NCBI GenBank assembly: GCA_016235555.1
Contig: JACRKC010000010.1
Span: 1-64,000, forward strand
DNA from: Verrucomicrobiota bacterium
GTDB lineage: Bacteria > Verrucomicrobiota > Verrucomicrobiia > Opitutales > Opitutaceae
Reading direction: 5' to 3'
DNA length: 64,000 bases
How positions within the stretch are numbered: position 1 is the stretch's first letter; every line of letters starts with the position of its first letter. The notes under the pieces are model-generated. The model was not told the DNA's origin. It did not search any database and saw only the letters and a program-made list of their open reading frames with translations. Below are positions 1 to 7,900 of the stretch, one piece after another. Both the position numbers and the translations under genes were made by a program.

Positions 1-155
1 AAAAGTTCAGCGGTTCGGGGAGCGCACCCGTCTCGGGTGCTCGTGTCGGCGTCTCGCCGACACCTCCGAAGTCCTCGGCGGGACGCCGAGGACGGCCCGC
101 GGGACGCGGGCGCTCCCCGAACCACCGCGTGTCACTCAATTATGCGAGCCTCGGT
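1..155. repeat. 181-bp palindromic element, copy 1 (cut by window edge)
   Basis: This stretch is, apart from a few differences, the reverse complement of 42569-42725. It contains nested stems of the type CCCGTCTCGGG and CTCGGCG-CGCCGAG. Its right end (131-155) matches the terminal arm of the second copy. The left arm lies outside the window. It looks like a non-autonomous palindromic element of REP or MITE type and reads as non-coding. It forms part of the leader upstream of rpmI. Confidence 0.75.
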
Positions 156-308
156 AATCCATCGCTATTCACGCGCTGGATTTTTACGCTCCAGGACTCA
201 GGTCCTGAATCCGCGAAGTGACGCGGTTTTCGGCGCTCCACTGGCGCCGAGCCGAGGCTGCGACCGCAGGCGCCTCCGACAGCACCGAGTGCCTGCGAAC
301 CTTACCTT

Positions 309-503
309 ATGCAAAAAACCAAAAAGTCCGTCGCGAAACGGTTCAAGTTGACCGCCACCGGCAAACTCATGCGCCGCACGCCCGGCTTCCGCCACTTGCT
401 CCGCTCCAAGAGCACCAAGTCCAAACGCCGCGCGGCGCGCGACAAGGTCGTCGTGCCCGGCCATGCCGCTCCGTTGCTCCGCTGTCTGCCGTCCGGTCTC
501 TAG
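309..503 (+). CDS. rpmI: Large ribosomal subunit protein bL35
   Basis: The 64-residue product is very basic and has the bL35 pattern: an N-terminal K-T-K-K-S-x-A-K-R-F motif, then K-L-M-R-R, a central R-H-L-L-R-S-K-S block, and a C-terminal P-S-G-L in place of the usual P-Y-G/K-L. The length matches the family (about 64-66). It binds 23S rRNA in the 50S subunit. In most bacteria rpmI sits in infC-rpmI-rplT. Here no rplT follows, since the next gene is a transglutaminase, and the upstream side is a palindromic repeat, so infC is not adjacent within the visible 300 bases. The ATG at 309 is the only start giving the full N-terminus. Confidence 0.85.
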   Translation: MQKTKKSVAKRFKLTATGKLMRRTPGFRHLLRSKSTKSKRRAARDKVVVPGHAAPLLRCLPSGL

Positions 504-569
504 CGCGCGGCACGCGAGGGATGCCCCACGGCCCCGGCCGCCGCAGCCCTCCCGGCGCTCGATCGCCCG

Positions 570-1529
570 GTGCGCGTGGGCTGCAGCCTCGGCTACGAAG
601 TCACGGGCACCGCCCCCCTGCTCCTTCACGTCACCCCGAAGCCGGGTCACCTTCACGCGGTGATCGTCGAGGCGCTGACGCTCGGCGACCGTCTGCCGGC
701 GGAACAGTTCACCGGCAGTCATGGCAATCTCATCTGGTGCGTGGCACTCGCTCCCGGCGCAAATTCCTTCCGGCACGACGCGATCCTCGCGGTCACTTCG
801 CAGCCCGATAATCACGGCTTGGGCGCTGCGGAGCCGCAGACAGCGGGCGAGCTTCCGCCCGCCGTGCTCCGCTACACGCAGCCGAGCCGGTATTGCGACT
901 CGGACAAACTCACCCAGTTCGCGTGGGAGAAGTTCGGGCAAATCACACCCGGCCTGCCGTGCGTGACCGCCATCAGCGAGTGGCTGCACCGCGACTTCGA
1001 GTATCGCTACCTCTCGGGTCGCGCGGACCTGTCCGCGTGGGATGCGTTGCAGCGCGGCTATGGCGTGTGCCGCGATTTCGCGCATCTCGCCATCGCACTC
1101 AACCGCGCGTTCAACGTCCCCGCGCGCTACGTGACCGGCCACCTGCCCGACATCGGCTTCCCCGATCCGGAGAACCACATGGATTTTCACACCTACGCCG
1201 AGGTCTACCTCGGCGGCCAGTGGTTCACGGCCGACGCCCGCTTCCACGTGCCACGGATCGGCCGGATCAAGATCTCGCACGGACAGGACACCGTCGACGG
1301 CGCCTTTTCCACGATCTACGGCGGCGCGACGCTCACCTATTTCCAAGTCTGGGCCTACCAGATCGCCCGCGGCACGGTCGGAGTCGGCGATCCGCTCGAT
1401 CTCTCGCAACGTCTCGACAACCGCTGGGCCGTGCACACCGGGCCGCCCTATCCGCGCGCCGCGACGTGGCGCGTGCCCTCGGACGACCCGCTCAGCGCGA
1501 GCGGGCTCGCACGGACATGCGGTTGGTGA
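570..1529 (+). CDS. Transglutaminase-like cysteine peptidase family protein
   Basis: The product is 319 residues from a GTG start. The transglutaminase-like core carries the triad Cys167 (in G-Y-G-V-C-R-D-F), His207 (in M-D-F-H-T-Y) and Asp222 (in T-A-D-A-R-F). The N-terminal ~105 residues resemble the beta-rich domain that precedes this core in bacterial transglutaminase-like proteins. No signal peptide is seen, so it is probably cytoplasmic. Such proteins are mostly peptidases or amidases of unknown substrate. The 3' end overlaps the convergent BON gene by 38 bases. The start is uncertain; an upstream start would run back into rpmI. Confidence 0.8.
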   Translation: MRVGCSLGYEVTGTAPLLLHVTPKPGHLHAVIVEALTLGDRLPAEQFTGSHGNLIWCVALAPGANSFRHDAILAVTSQPDNHGLGAAEPQTAGELPPAVLRYTQPSRYCDSDKLTQFAWEKFGQITPGLPCVTAISEWLHRDFEYRYLSGRADLSAWDALQRGYGVCRDFAHLAIALNRAFNVPARYVTGHLPDIGFPDPENHMDFHTYAEVYLGGQWFTADARFHVPRIGRIKISHGQDTVDGAFSTIYGGATLTYFQVWAYQIARGTVGVGDPLDLSQRLDNRWAVHTGPPYPRAATWRVPSDDPLSASGLARTCGW

Positions 1530-2241
1530 CGGTGGTCACACCGCGCACGGTTTCGAGCAGCGCGGTGATGAACGCCCGCTCTTCATCCGACGCCGCCTCG
1601 CCACTGACGCCAACGGCCCCGTTCCTGATCACAACCGCGGCTTGGCTCGCACCACGCGGCCGTTCGGTCACGAGGGCGGATCGAATCAGCGCCGTGATCG
1701 AGGCATCATCGATCATCTCGTCCACGGCCACGTCGGCGGCGGGAGGAATCGCCACCGTGAGTTCGTTGTTCACGGATTTCACCTGGGCGACGCCCTTCAC
1801 GCAGGCTTCGGTCAGGCTCTTTTGCGCGGCGCTTTGCGTCGTGCCCGTCAACGTGACCACCCCCTGCTCGACCACGATCGTCGTGGTGGCGGCGTTTACT
1901 TTCGCCTTCACGAGCAGCCGGAGCTGAATCTGCCGGGCGATCCACGGATCGGTCTTCACCGCGAACGGCGACTGGGCGGTGAGTTGATTCTCGATCATGC
2001 GGATGCCGGGCATGTCCTCGATGGTGGCGACCGCGAGCGCCACGGCGGCTTCGTCCTCCACGTTGCCGGTGAGCGTGACGACGCCATCGCGCACGGCGAC
2101 CTTCACCTGGCGCTCCAGCACCGTGCGATAGTTGTAGGAGGCCTGCGCCGTTTCCTCGATTTTGCGGTCGACGGCGGACGCGAACGTCGCGAGCGGTGCC
2201 ACCGCGGCGGCGGTAAATGCGATCCGGAGGAGCGGCTTCAT
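1492..2241 (-). CDS. Periplasmic protein with three BON domains
   Basis: The product is 249 residues with an N-terminal signal peptide (M-K-P-L-L-R-I-A-F-T-A-A-A then ...F-A-S-A). Three BON repeats follow at about residues 30-90, 95-165 and 170-245, each with the typical V-x-L-x-G-x-V/T strand and the conserved glycine. BON domains, as in OsmY, bind phospholipid or associate with membranes and are often stress-induced. The gene lies 28 bases downstream of rpoZ on the same strand and may be co-transcribed with it. Its end overlaps the transglutaminase gene tail to tail. Confidence 0.85.
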   Translation of the reverse strand: MKPLLRIAFTAAAVAPLATFASAVDRKIEETAQASYNYRTVLERQVKVAVRDGVVTLTGNVEDEAAVALAVATIEDMPGIRMIENQLTAQSPFAVKTDPWIARQIQLRLLVKAKVNAATTTIVVEQGVVTLTGTTQSAAQKSLTEACVKGVAQVKSVNNELTVAIPPAADVAVDEMIDDASITALIRSALVTERPRGASQAAVVIRNGAVGVSGEAASDEERAFITALLETVRGVTTVTNRMSVRARSR

Positions 2242-2269
2242 TAAATCAAATCCAAGCGCGCCGACCGCG

Positions 2270-2578
2270 TCAGGGAAGCGCCGCCGCCTTGGAGGCCTGC
2301 GCCGATGCCGACAAGGCGCCGCGAACGTTGCTGACCATGGCCGACCGCCAGCCGGCCGGCCGCGGGGCCGCTAGTTCGGCAGCGGTTGCCAGCTCATAGG
2401 TGATCTTACCCTCGGCGATTTCGCGCAACGCGGTGTCCTCGGGCAGGAGTTTTTCGAGCGAAGTCACGAGCGAGCGATTGCCCCGCTTGAGCTGCTTCAC
2501 GCGAAGCGAGACGACGTTCACGAGGATGTTGGGATCGTCGATGACTTTTAGTGCGGCCTGAAGGTAGTTTTCTCTCAT
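2270..2578 (-). CDS. rpoZ: DNA-directed RNA polymerase subunit omega
   Basis: The 102-residue product begins M-R-E-N-Y-L-Q-A-A-L and carries the omega core with V-x-x-R-V-K-Q-L, followed by a helical E-I-A-E-G-K-I-T-Y segment corresponding to the family's A-L-x-E-I-x-x-G-x-I. Omega assists folding of the beta-prime subunit and assembly of RNA polymerase. The length is normal for the verrucomicrobial form. It is transcribed away from the TPR/exosortase cluster. No Shine-Dalgarno sequence is visible before the ATG. Confidence 0.8.
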   Translation of the reverse strand: MRENYLQAALKVIDDPNILVNVVSLRVKQLKRGNRSLVTSLEKLLPEDTALREIAEGKITYELATAAELAAPRPAGWRSAMVSNVRGALSASAQASKAAALP

Positions 2579-2691
2579 AGAGGTGGGATGGTCCGTGTTG
2601 CCGGCGGCGTTGTGCTTGGCGAACGGACTACTCTAAGAATCACTTCGCGCGGAAGCGACGCCTATCGCGGCCGGCGGCGCGCAGTCAGGCA

Positions 2692-4317
2692 ATGAACTGC
2701 GGGACCACGCGGTTGGAGCAGTCTTATCCCGCACGAACGATCGCGCCGGCGAATCTGTGGGCGGTTTCGATTTGCCGGAGGGTGCCACCCCGCTACCTTG
2801 CGCGGGTGGTCGGCTGGCTCGCTGATTTTTTCCGCCTCGCGTGGGGGCTGCTCTACTGGAATGCGCGCAAAACGCTTTTCCAGCTCGGTCGCGGGCGGAC
2901 GCGCTGCCCGTGCCAGAGTCCGAGCGATTCGGGCCGCGCTCTCGCCACCACGTGCGACGCCTGCCTGCACTGGGCGAAGCCGGCGCGTTTCAAACGGGTC
3001 TGCCCGCTCCTGGTCGAGACGCCCGACGGCCTGCGCTGTTCGGTCGATACGGCCGACGTGCGCCCCTTCTGGGGTCTGACCGGCCGCTATTACGGCGGCA
3101 CGCTCGCCGCCCTCTACGTCGCCGGCGTGCTCGCCGTTTTCGGTTTCCTGCGGATCGTCGGCTATCCGATCAGCATCGTGCATGTGGCGTGGCCGGGCTT
3201 GTGGCACCGCGTGCCGCAGGCCCGTGGTTGGTTCTTCGTGGAACGCGCCAACCGCGCTTTCGCCGCGGGCCGGACCGCCGAAGGCCTGCTGTTTTTGATC
3301 AACGCGTTCGAGTTCGACCCCGGCAATTACGCGGTCGGCCTCACGATCGCGCGCCACTATCAACTGCTGCAACCGAACACCTCCGATCGCTTCTACGAAC
3401 GCCTGCTCAACACGTTCCCGGCCCAGCGGGACGCCACCGCGCAGGACTGGTATCGCGCGCTGCTGGCCCGCGGCGACTTCGTCCAGGCGGCACGGCTGAG
3501 CCGCACCCAGGTCATCGCCGACGCGGCCCGGGCCGGCGTCTGGATGCGCGCGCTGCTGTTCACGACGCGCCAGATCGGCGACGATGCCCTGCTTGACGAA
3601 CTGCTCGCCGACAGTGCGCCCGAGGCCCGGCCCTGGCGCCAGCTGCTCGCGGTCGAAAAACTGCTCCGGACCGGGCGCACGGCCGAGGCCCGCACGGCGC
3701 TGGGGCGGCCGTGGCCGGGGCAGGCGCCGCCCTACACGTTTTACTATCAGGCCGGGGCGCTCGCCGGGTTGGGCGACACCTTTGCCGCGCTCGATGTGCT
3801 CGGCCGGGCCGAGGCGAGCCTCGGCCAGACCGCGCGCTACACCTTGCAGCTCGACATCCTCGCCGCGGCCGAGGCCCGCGGCGTGCTGTTGCGCGACGTC
3901 GAAAAACTGCTCGGCCAGCCGTTGCGCGGCACCGACTTTCTCCCGACGATCACGCTCCTGTGCGCCCATCTCGTGCGCCACCCCGACGCGGAGATTCTTG
4001 CGAAGCTCACGCTCCGCCTCCGCCACGAGCGCATGGATTTCAACAACGACACCGCCGGCGTGTGGTTCTCCCTGGTGTGCGCCGCTGGCGCGGTCGGCGA
4101 TCAGGATCGGATGCACACCGTCGTGCTCCAGTTGAAGGAGGCGTCGAAATCCTCCTTCGCCGCGCTCGACACGGTCGAAGCCTTCTTCCGCGGCGACGGC
4201 GGTGCGCGCCGGGCCACCAGTTTCCTGCCCGTTCTGCCCCTGCCCCTCGAAGTCGCCTATGCGATGATCGAGCGTTATCCCGGCGCGCCACTGGCGACGC
4301 CGGCGTCGAAGCCATGA
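2692..4317 (+). CDS. TPR-like membrane protein of the exosortase operon
   Basis: The product is up to 541 residues. It has an N-terminal cytoplasmic part with a cysteine-rich stretch (C-P-C-Q, then C-D-A-C about 20 residues on, then C-P and C-S) that could bind metal. One or two hydrophobic segments follow near residues 120-165, and then a long helical region of TPR-like repeats. It ends with ATGA overlap on the exosortase gene, so the two are translationally coupled. The architecture resembles the protein at 18238-20151, which is linked to a PEP-CTERM gene. A scaffold role in sorting or export is inferred. The start is doubtful: GTG 2806, just before V-V-G-W-L-A-D-F-F, is a plausible alternative. 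Confidence 0.65.
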   Translation: MNCGTTRLEQSYPARTIAPANLWAVSICRRVPPRYLARVVGWLADFFRLAWGLLYWNARKTLFQLGRGRTRCPCQSPSDSGRALATTCDACLHWAKPARFKRVCPLLVETPDGLRCSVDTADVRPFWGLTGRYYGGTLAALYVAGVLAVFGFLRIVGYPISIVHVAWPGLWHRVPQARGWFFVERANRAFAAGRTAEGLLFLINAFEFDPGNYAVGLTIARHYQLLQPNTSDRFYERLLNTFPAQRDATAQDWYRALLARGDFVQAARLSRTQVIADAARAGVWMRALLFTTRQIGDDALLDELLADSAPEARPWRQLLAVEKLLRTGRTAEARTALGRPWPGQAPPYTFYYQAGALAGLGDTFAALDVLGRAEASLGQTARYTLQLDILAAAEARGVLLRDVEKLLGQPLRGTDFLPTITLLCAHLVRHPDAEILAKLTLRLRHERMDFNNDTAGVWFSLVCAAGAVGDQDRMHTVVLQLKEASKSSFAALDTVEAFFRGDGGARRATSFLPVLPLPLEVAYAMIERYPGAPLATPASKP

Positions 4318-5942
4318 CGACGGCGGCTTCCCTCCCTCCGCACGGCTCGCTGGCCGTGGCCTGGCACCGCTTGCCCTGGATCGGCCGCATCGCCTTCGCC
4401 GGCCTCGGGCTCGCCATGATCGCGTTGAGCTTCCGCCTGTGGCCCGAGTGGCGGCACAATCCCGATCTCTCCCACGGGTTCTTCATACCCGTGGTCTTCC
4501 TCATTTTGCTGCATGAGGCGCGGGGCGGGACTGCGCGCTGGCTCGGTCGCGGACCGCTGTTCCACGGGCTGCTCGCCGCCCTGCTGACCGGCGCGTTGCT
4601 CGCGCTCGTCGCCGCCGGCCTCTACGCCGCGTCGGTCGATTGGTCCCACGCGCTCGTCAACCTTTCGCTGACGTTGTCCTTCGTCTTGTTCCTGGGCGCG
4701 GGGCTGGTGCTGTCCGCCGGCGAAGCCACCCGATTGCTGCCGCTCAACTGGACCGCGCTCGTCGCGCCCACGCTCTGGCTGGCCTGCACTCCGATTCCAC
4801 CGGGCACTTATTCGCGGCTGACGCTCAGCCTCCAGCTCTTCGTCAGCGAAAACACCGTGGGCGTCCTCCACGTGCTCGGCGTCGCCGCGGTGCGCCACGG
4901 CAATATCATCGAACTGGCCCGCGCGACCGTGGGCGTCGAGGAAGCCTGCAGCGGGGTGCGGAGTCTGCTCTCCTGCCTGTTCGCCGGACTGTTTTTCTCG
5001 GCGACGTTGGTGCGCCGCCCGTGGGCCCGCGCCCTCATCGTCGGGTTGTCCGCGCCCCTCGCGCTCGCAATGAATTTTCTCCGCTCGCTGTCGCTCACGT
5101 TGCTGGCCAACGCCGGCGTCGACATCGCGGGCCCGTGGCACGATGCGACCGGTTTCGCCGTGCTCGGCGTCACCGCCGCCCTGCTTGGTGGGCTGGCCCT
5201 CCTGCTCGAACACCGCGAGCGTCCCGCGGCGGCACCGCAGCCTTCGTCCGCTCCCGCCGCGCCGGGCGATCGACCGCGCACCATGCCGTTTGCCGCCCTC
5301 GTCGGCGCGCTCGCAGTGGCGGCGGCGTTGACCGCGTTCTTCTTCGCCAACACGCGGCCCGCCACTCGCGGCGATCGGCCCATCCCCGACCTCCTCGCGG
5401 TCCTGCCGGCCCGCGCCCCCGGCTGGACCGTCGACACCGACACCGACCTGTATCAGTTTCGATCCACGCTCCGCACCGAATTTTTGGCGCAGCGCACTTA
5501 TACGCGCCAACGACCCACCGGACTCGAGCAGGTCACCCTTTATCTCGCCTACTGGCGGCCGGGACAGGCGCCGGTCAGCCTGGTCGCCTCCCACACGCCG
5601 GACGCCTGCTGGCCCGGCTCCGGTTGGACGATGGTGGCAGCGCCCCCCCCGCCATCGCCACTCGTGATCGGCGGCCGCACCCTCGCCCCGCCGGAGCACC
5701 GCCTCTTCCGCTCCAGCTTTTCGCAGCATGTCTGGTTCTGGCACCTGTATGGCGGCCGCCCCATCACCTATCGCGACCCGTATTCCGCCGTCGAGTTGCT
5801 GCGCATCGCCTGGCGCTACGGCTTCCGCAAAGACGGCGAACAACTCTTCGTGCGCGTTTCCAGCAACCGCCCCCTCGAGTCGCTCGCGCCAGAGCCGCTG
5901 TTCATCGAACTTTTCGCGCAACTGGGAAAACTGGGACTCTAA
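4314..5942 (+). CDS. Exosortase with fused C-terminal EpsI domain
   Basis: The product is 542 residues. The N-terminal ~300 residues form a multi-pass membrane domain with the exosortase triad: Cys212 in E-E-A-C-S-G-V-R, Arg257 in N-F-L-R-S, and His276 in W-H-D-A-T-G-F. After a linker and a further membrane segment (about residues 324-344), the C-terminal ~190 residues are an EpsI-type domain with the motif S-H-T-P-D-A-C-W-P-G-S-G-W. Exosortases cleave and process proteins with a C-terminal PEP-CTERM tail at the inner membrane. Two candidate substrates lie at 20170-21934. The gene overlaps the TPR gene by ATGA and is followed by a 30-codon membrane peptide and a sigma/anti-sigma pair. Confidence 0.9.
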   Translation: MTTAASLPPHGSLAVAWHRLPWIGRIAFAGLGLAMIALSFRLWPEWRHNPDLSHGFFIPVVFLILLHEARGGTARWLGRGPLFHGLLAALLTGALLALVAAGLYAASVDWSHALVNLSLTLSFVLFLGAGLVLSAGEATRLLPLNWTALVAPTLWLACTPIPPGTYSRLTLSLQLFVSENTVGVLHVLGVAAVRHGNIIELARATVGVEEACSGVRSLLSCLFAGLFFSATLVRRPWARALIVGLSAPLALAMNFLRSLSLTLLANAGVDIAGPWHDATGFAVLGVTAALLGGLALLLEHRERPAAAPQPSSAPAAPGDRPRTMPFAALVGALAVAAALTAFFFANTRPATRGDRPIPDLLAVLPARAPGWTVDTDTDLYQFRSTLRTEFLAQRTYTRQRPTGLEQVTLYLAYWRPGQAPVSLVASHTPDACWPGSGWTMVAAPPPPSPLVIGGRTLAPPEHRLFRSSFSQHVWFWHLYGGRPITYRDPYSAVELLRIAWRYGFRKDGEQLFVRVSSNRPLESLAPEPLFIELFAQLGKLGL

Positions 5943-5954
5943 CCGCCGACCTTC

Positions 5955-6047
5955 ATGCCACTGCCGGTCACCGCCCTGGAGAAGCGCATCCTCACGATTC
6001 TGGCCCTGCTCATCGTGCTCGGCCTCATCGGCCTGGCCGTGTTGTGA
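5955..6047 (+). CDS. 30-residue single-pass membrane peptide
   Basis: An ATG 13 bases after the exosortase stop opens a 30-codon frame encoding a short charged N-terminus (M-P-L-P-V-T-A-L-E-K-R), then a strongly hydrophobic helix of about 19 residues made almost only of I, L, A, G and V, ending at TGA. The composition is that of a real transmembrane peptide rather than a random frame. Its place directly behind the exosortase suggests an accessory subunit. No family is recognised and expression is not shown. Confidence 0.5.
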   Translation: MPLPVTALEKRILTILALLIVLGLIGLAVL

Positions 6048-6118
6048 CGCCGGCAAAAAATCTCGCCAACCCCGCCGCGCCGGCATCCTGTTGCGGCCGA
6101 CGAGCGTATGATCGGTAA

Positions 6119-6790
6119 ATGGCACCCACGTTGTCCGGCCCGTCCGCACTCCCCGCCGGTGTGGCGACCGACGATTCGCCGCGGCCGGCCCGCTCCCGCC
6201 CGCGCATGAGTCCACCGGTCACGCCATCCGACGAACGGTCCCAAGCCGACGCACAACTCATCCGCCGGATGGCCGCCCGCGATCAAGCGGCGCTCGCCAC
6301 ATTCTACGATCGCTTCGCCACGCCCCTCTTCTCGACCGCCGTGCGCATCATCGGCGATCGCGCCGAAGCCGAGGATTTGATGCACGACGTCTTCGTCGCG
6401 TTGTGGGACAAGGCCGCGGACTTCGATGATCAGCGAGGGAGCGCCTATGCTTGGGCGATCACGCTGGTGCGCAGCCGTGCGATCGCCCGCGTGCGTTCCC
6501 GGCGTCGCCGCGGCGAACCGCCTGCGACCTCCGCGCCCACCGACCTGCGTCATGGGGAAAGTCCCGTCGCGGCCCGGGACTCCGCCGACGACGGCGATCA
6601 CGGCGAAGCCGTCCGCGCCGCCGTCGCCACCCTCCCGCCAGATCAAAAACGTGCGCTCGAATTGGCGTTCTTCGGCAGCCTGACTCCGCCGGAGATCGCC
6701 GCCCAGTTCGCCGAACCGCTGGGCACGGTCCAGGCCCGTATCCACCGCGGCCTGCTCAGCCTGCGGGACGCGCTTCCGTCTCGGCCATGA
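6119..6790 (+). CDS. ECF RNA polymerase sigma factor (SigK-like)
   Basis: The product is up to 223 residues, or 194 if the ATG at 6206 (M-S-P-P-V-T-P) is used. Region 2 runs from about residue 45 with D-A-Q-L-I-R-R-M-A-A-R-D and the A-E-D-L-M-H-D-V-F core-binding helix. Region 4 near the C-terminus has L-P-P-D-Q-K-R-A-L-E-L-A-F-F-G and a helix-turn-helix with P-E-I-A-A-Q-F and G-T-V-Q-A-R-I-H-R-G. Its stop overlaps the start of the anti-sigma gene by ATGA, the classic coupled layout. The neighbouring exosortase operon is a likely target, but no promoter motif was identified. Confidence 0.85.
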   Translation: MAPTLSGPSALPAGVATDDSPRPARSRPRMSPPVTPSDERSQADAQLIRRMAARDQAALATFYDRFATPLFSTAVRIIGDRAEAEDLMHDVFVALWDKAADFDDQRGSAYAWAITLVRSRAIARVRSRRRRGEPPATSAPTDLRHGESPVAARDSADDGDHGEAVRAAVATLPPDQKRALELAFFGSLTPPEIAAQFAEPLGTVQARIHRGLLSLRDALPSRP

Positions 6791-7650
6791 TCGACGAACG
6801 CCACGAAGAACTGGCCGCGCTCCATGCGCTCGACCTGCTCGAAGGCGCGGAGCGCGACGCATTCGTGCGCACGCTCGCCGTCAACGACGAGTTGCGCGAT
6901 TTCGCCGGCCGTTTGCGCGAGGCCTCCGCGTCGCTGGCCCAAGTGGCGCCCGTCATCGCGCCTCCCCCGGCGCTGAAGTCCCGCGTGCTCGCCGGCATCG
7001 CGACGTCGGCCCCCCCCCGGACAGCGTCCGGACTTTTCACGTTTCCCTCGCTGCTGCCGTGGGCCGCCGCGGCCGGCTTTGCCCTGCTCGCCGGTTGGTT
7101 TGCGCGGCTCTACATCGGCGCACGCGCCGAAACTCAACTCGGGTCCGCGCAACACGCGCTCGCCGACCTCGCGCTCCAGCAGGTGCAACAACAGCTGGAG
7201 GCCGAGCGCATCCTGACCCGCCGCGAGATCGCGGGCCTGACCGGCCAACTCACCGACGCGCGCACTCAAGTCGCCGCCCTCGATGAGCGCCGGCAGCACG
7301 AGGCGGACCTTGCCCGGCTCAAGATCACCGCGCTCACCTCACTTTTGAAGAACTCCCCCGGGGCGATCGGAGTCGCGGTGTGGAACCCGGAAAAACAGGA
7401 AGGCGTGCTCCACGTCGACAAGCTCCCCGCCCCCGCCGCCGGCCAGGACTACCAGCTCTGGGTCGTCGATCCGCAGTATCCGAATCCGGTCGACGGCGGC
7501 GTCTTCACCGTCGATCCGCAAACGGGTGCGCAACGCGTCGTGTTCAAGGCCCGGCAGCCCGTGCGCGCCATCGACGCGTTTGCCGTCACGCTCGAGCGCA
7601 AGGGCGGCGTGCCCAAAGCCGAGGGGCCCTTTGTGTTGTTGGGCAAGTGA
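6787..7650 (+). CDS. RskA-family anti-sigma factor
   Basis: The product is 287 residues. The N-terminal ~75 residues form an anti-sigma (ZAS-like) domain starting M-I-D-E-R-H-E-E-L-A-A-L-H-A-L-D-L-L-E-G. One transmembrane helix lies near residues 88-108. A coiled coil follows at about 115-185, and then the periplasmic RskA C-terminal domain with Y-Q-L-W-V-V-D and G-G-V-F-T-V-D. It should hold the upstream sigma factor inactive at the membrane until a periplasmic signal or proteolysis releases it. The classical zinc HxxxCxxC motif is absent, as is common in this family. Confidence 0.85.
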   Translation: MIDERHEELAALHALDLLEGAERDAFVRTLAVNDELRDFAGRLREASASLAQVAPVIAPPPALKSRVLAGIATSAPPRTASGLFTFPSLLPWAAAAGFALLAGWFARLYIGARAETQLGSAQHALADLALQQVQQQLEAERILTRREIAGLTGQLTDARTQVAALDERRQHEADLARLKITALTSLLKNSPGAIGVAVWNPEKQEGVLHVDKLPAPAAGQDYQLWVVDPQYPNPVDGGVFTVDPQTGAQRVVFKARQPVRAIDAFAVTLERKGGVPKAEGPFVLLGK

Positions 7651-7697
7651 CCCGGCCCCGGTGCCCGCAACCAGCGGGACGCTTCCGCGCTCGCGGG

Positions 7698-7834
7698 GTG
7701 TGAATCAAACTGAGGTCAGTTCTCGAAGGCCTCGGTTGTAGCGGCGGTCTATGACCGCCGTCGTTGCGCCAAGGGTATTCGTCCGGCGGTCATAGACCGC
7801 CGCTACAAATCACTGACCTCGGTTTGAGTCACAC
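7698..7834. repeat. 137-bp palindromic element, copy 1
   Basis: The element has 22-base terminal inverted arms (7698-7719 and 7813-7834, two mismatches) beginning GTGTGA. Inside them is a second inverted pair, TAGCGGCGGTCTATGACCGC against its complement. Two more copies of exactly 137 bp occur at 38575-38711 and 57633-57769. No coding potential is seen. It lies between the anti-sigma gene and fabV. Confidence 0.85.
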
Positions 7835-7900
7835 CCGCGTTCGCGGGTCCCGTTACTTGAAACTTGTCACCGATCCCTTCGCCGCGACACTTCGCGGCGC

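Noticed and set aside
37-351. A 104-codon frame running through the first repeat into rpmI
   Set aside because: It is made of the palindromic repeat and an out-of-frame part of the ribosomal protein gene.
7698-7834. CRISPR array
   Set aside because: The repeats are palindromic units scattered tens of kilobases apart, with no regular spacers and no cas genes.
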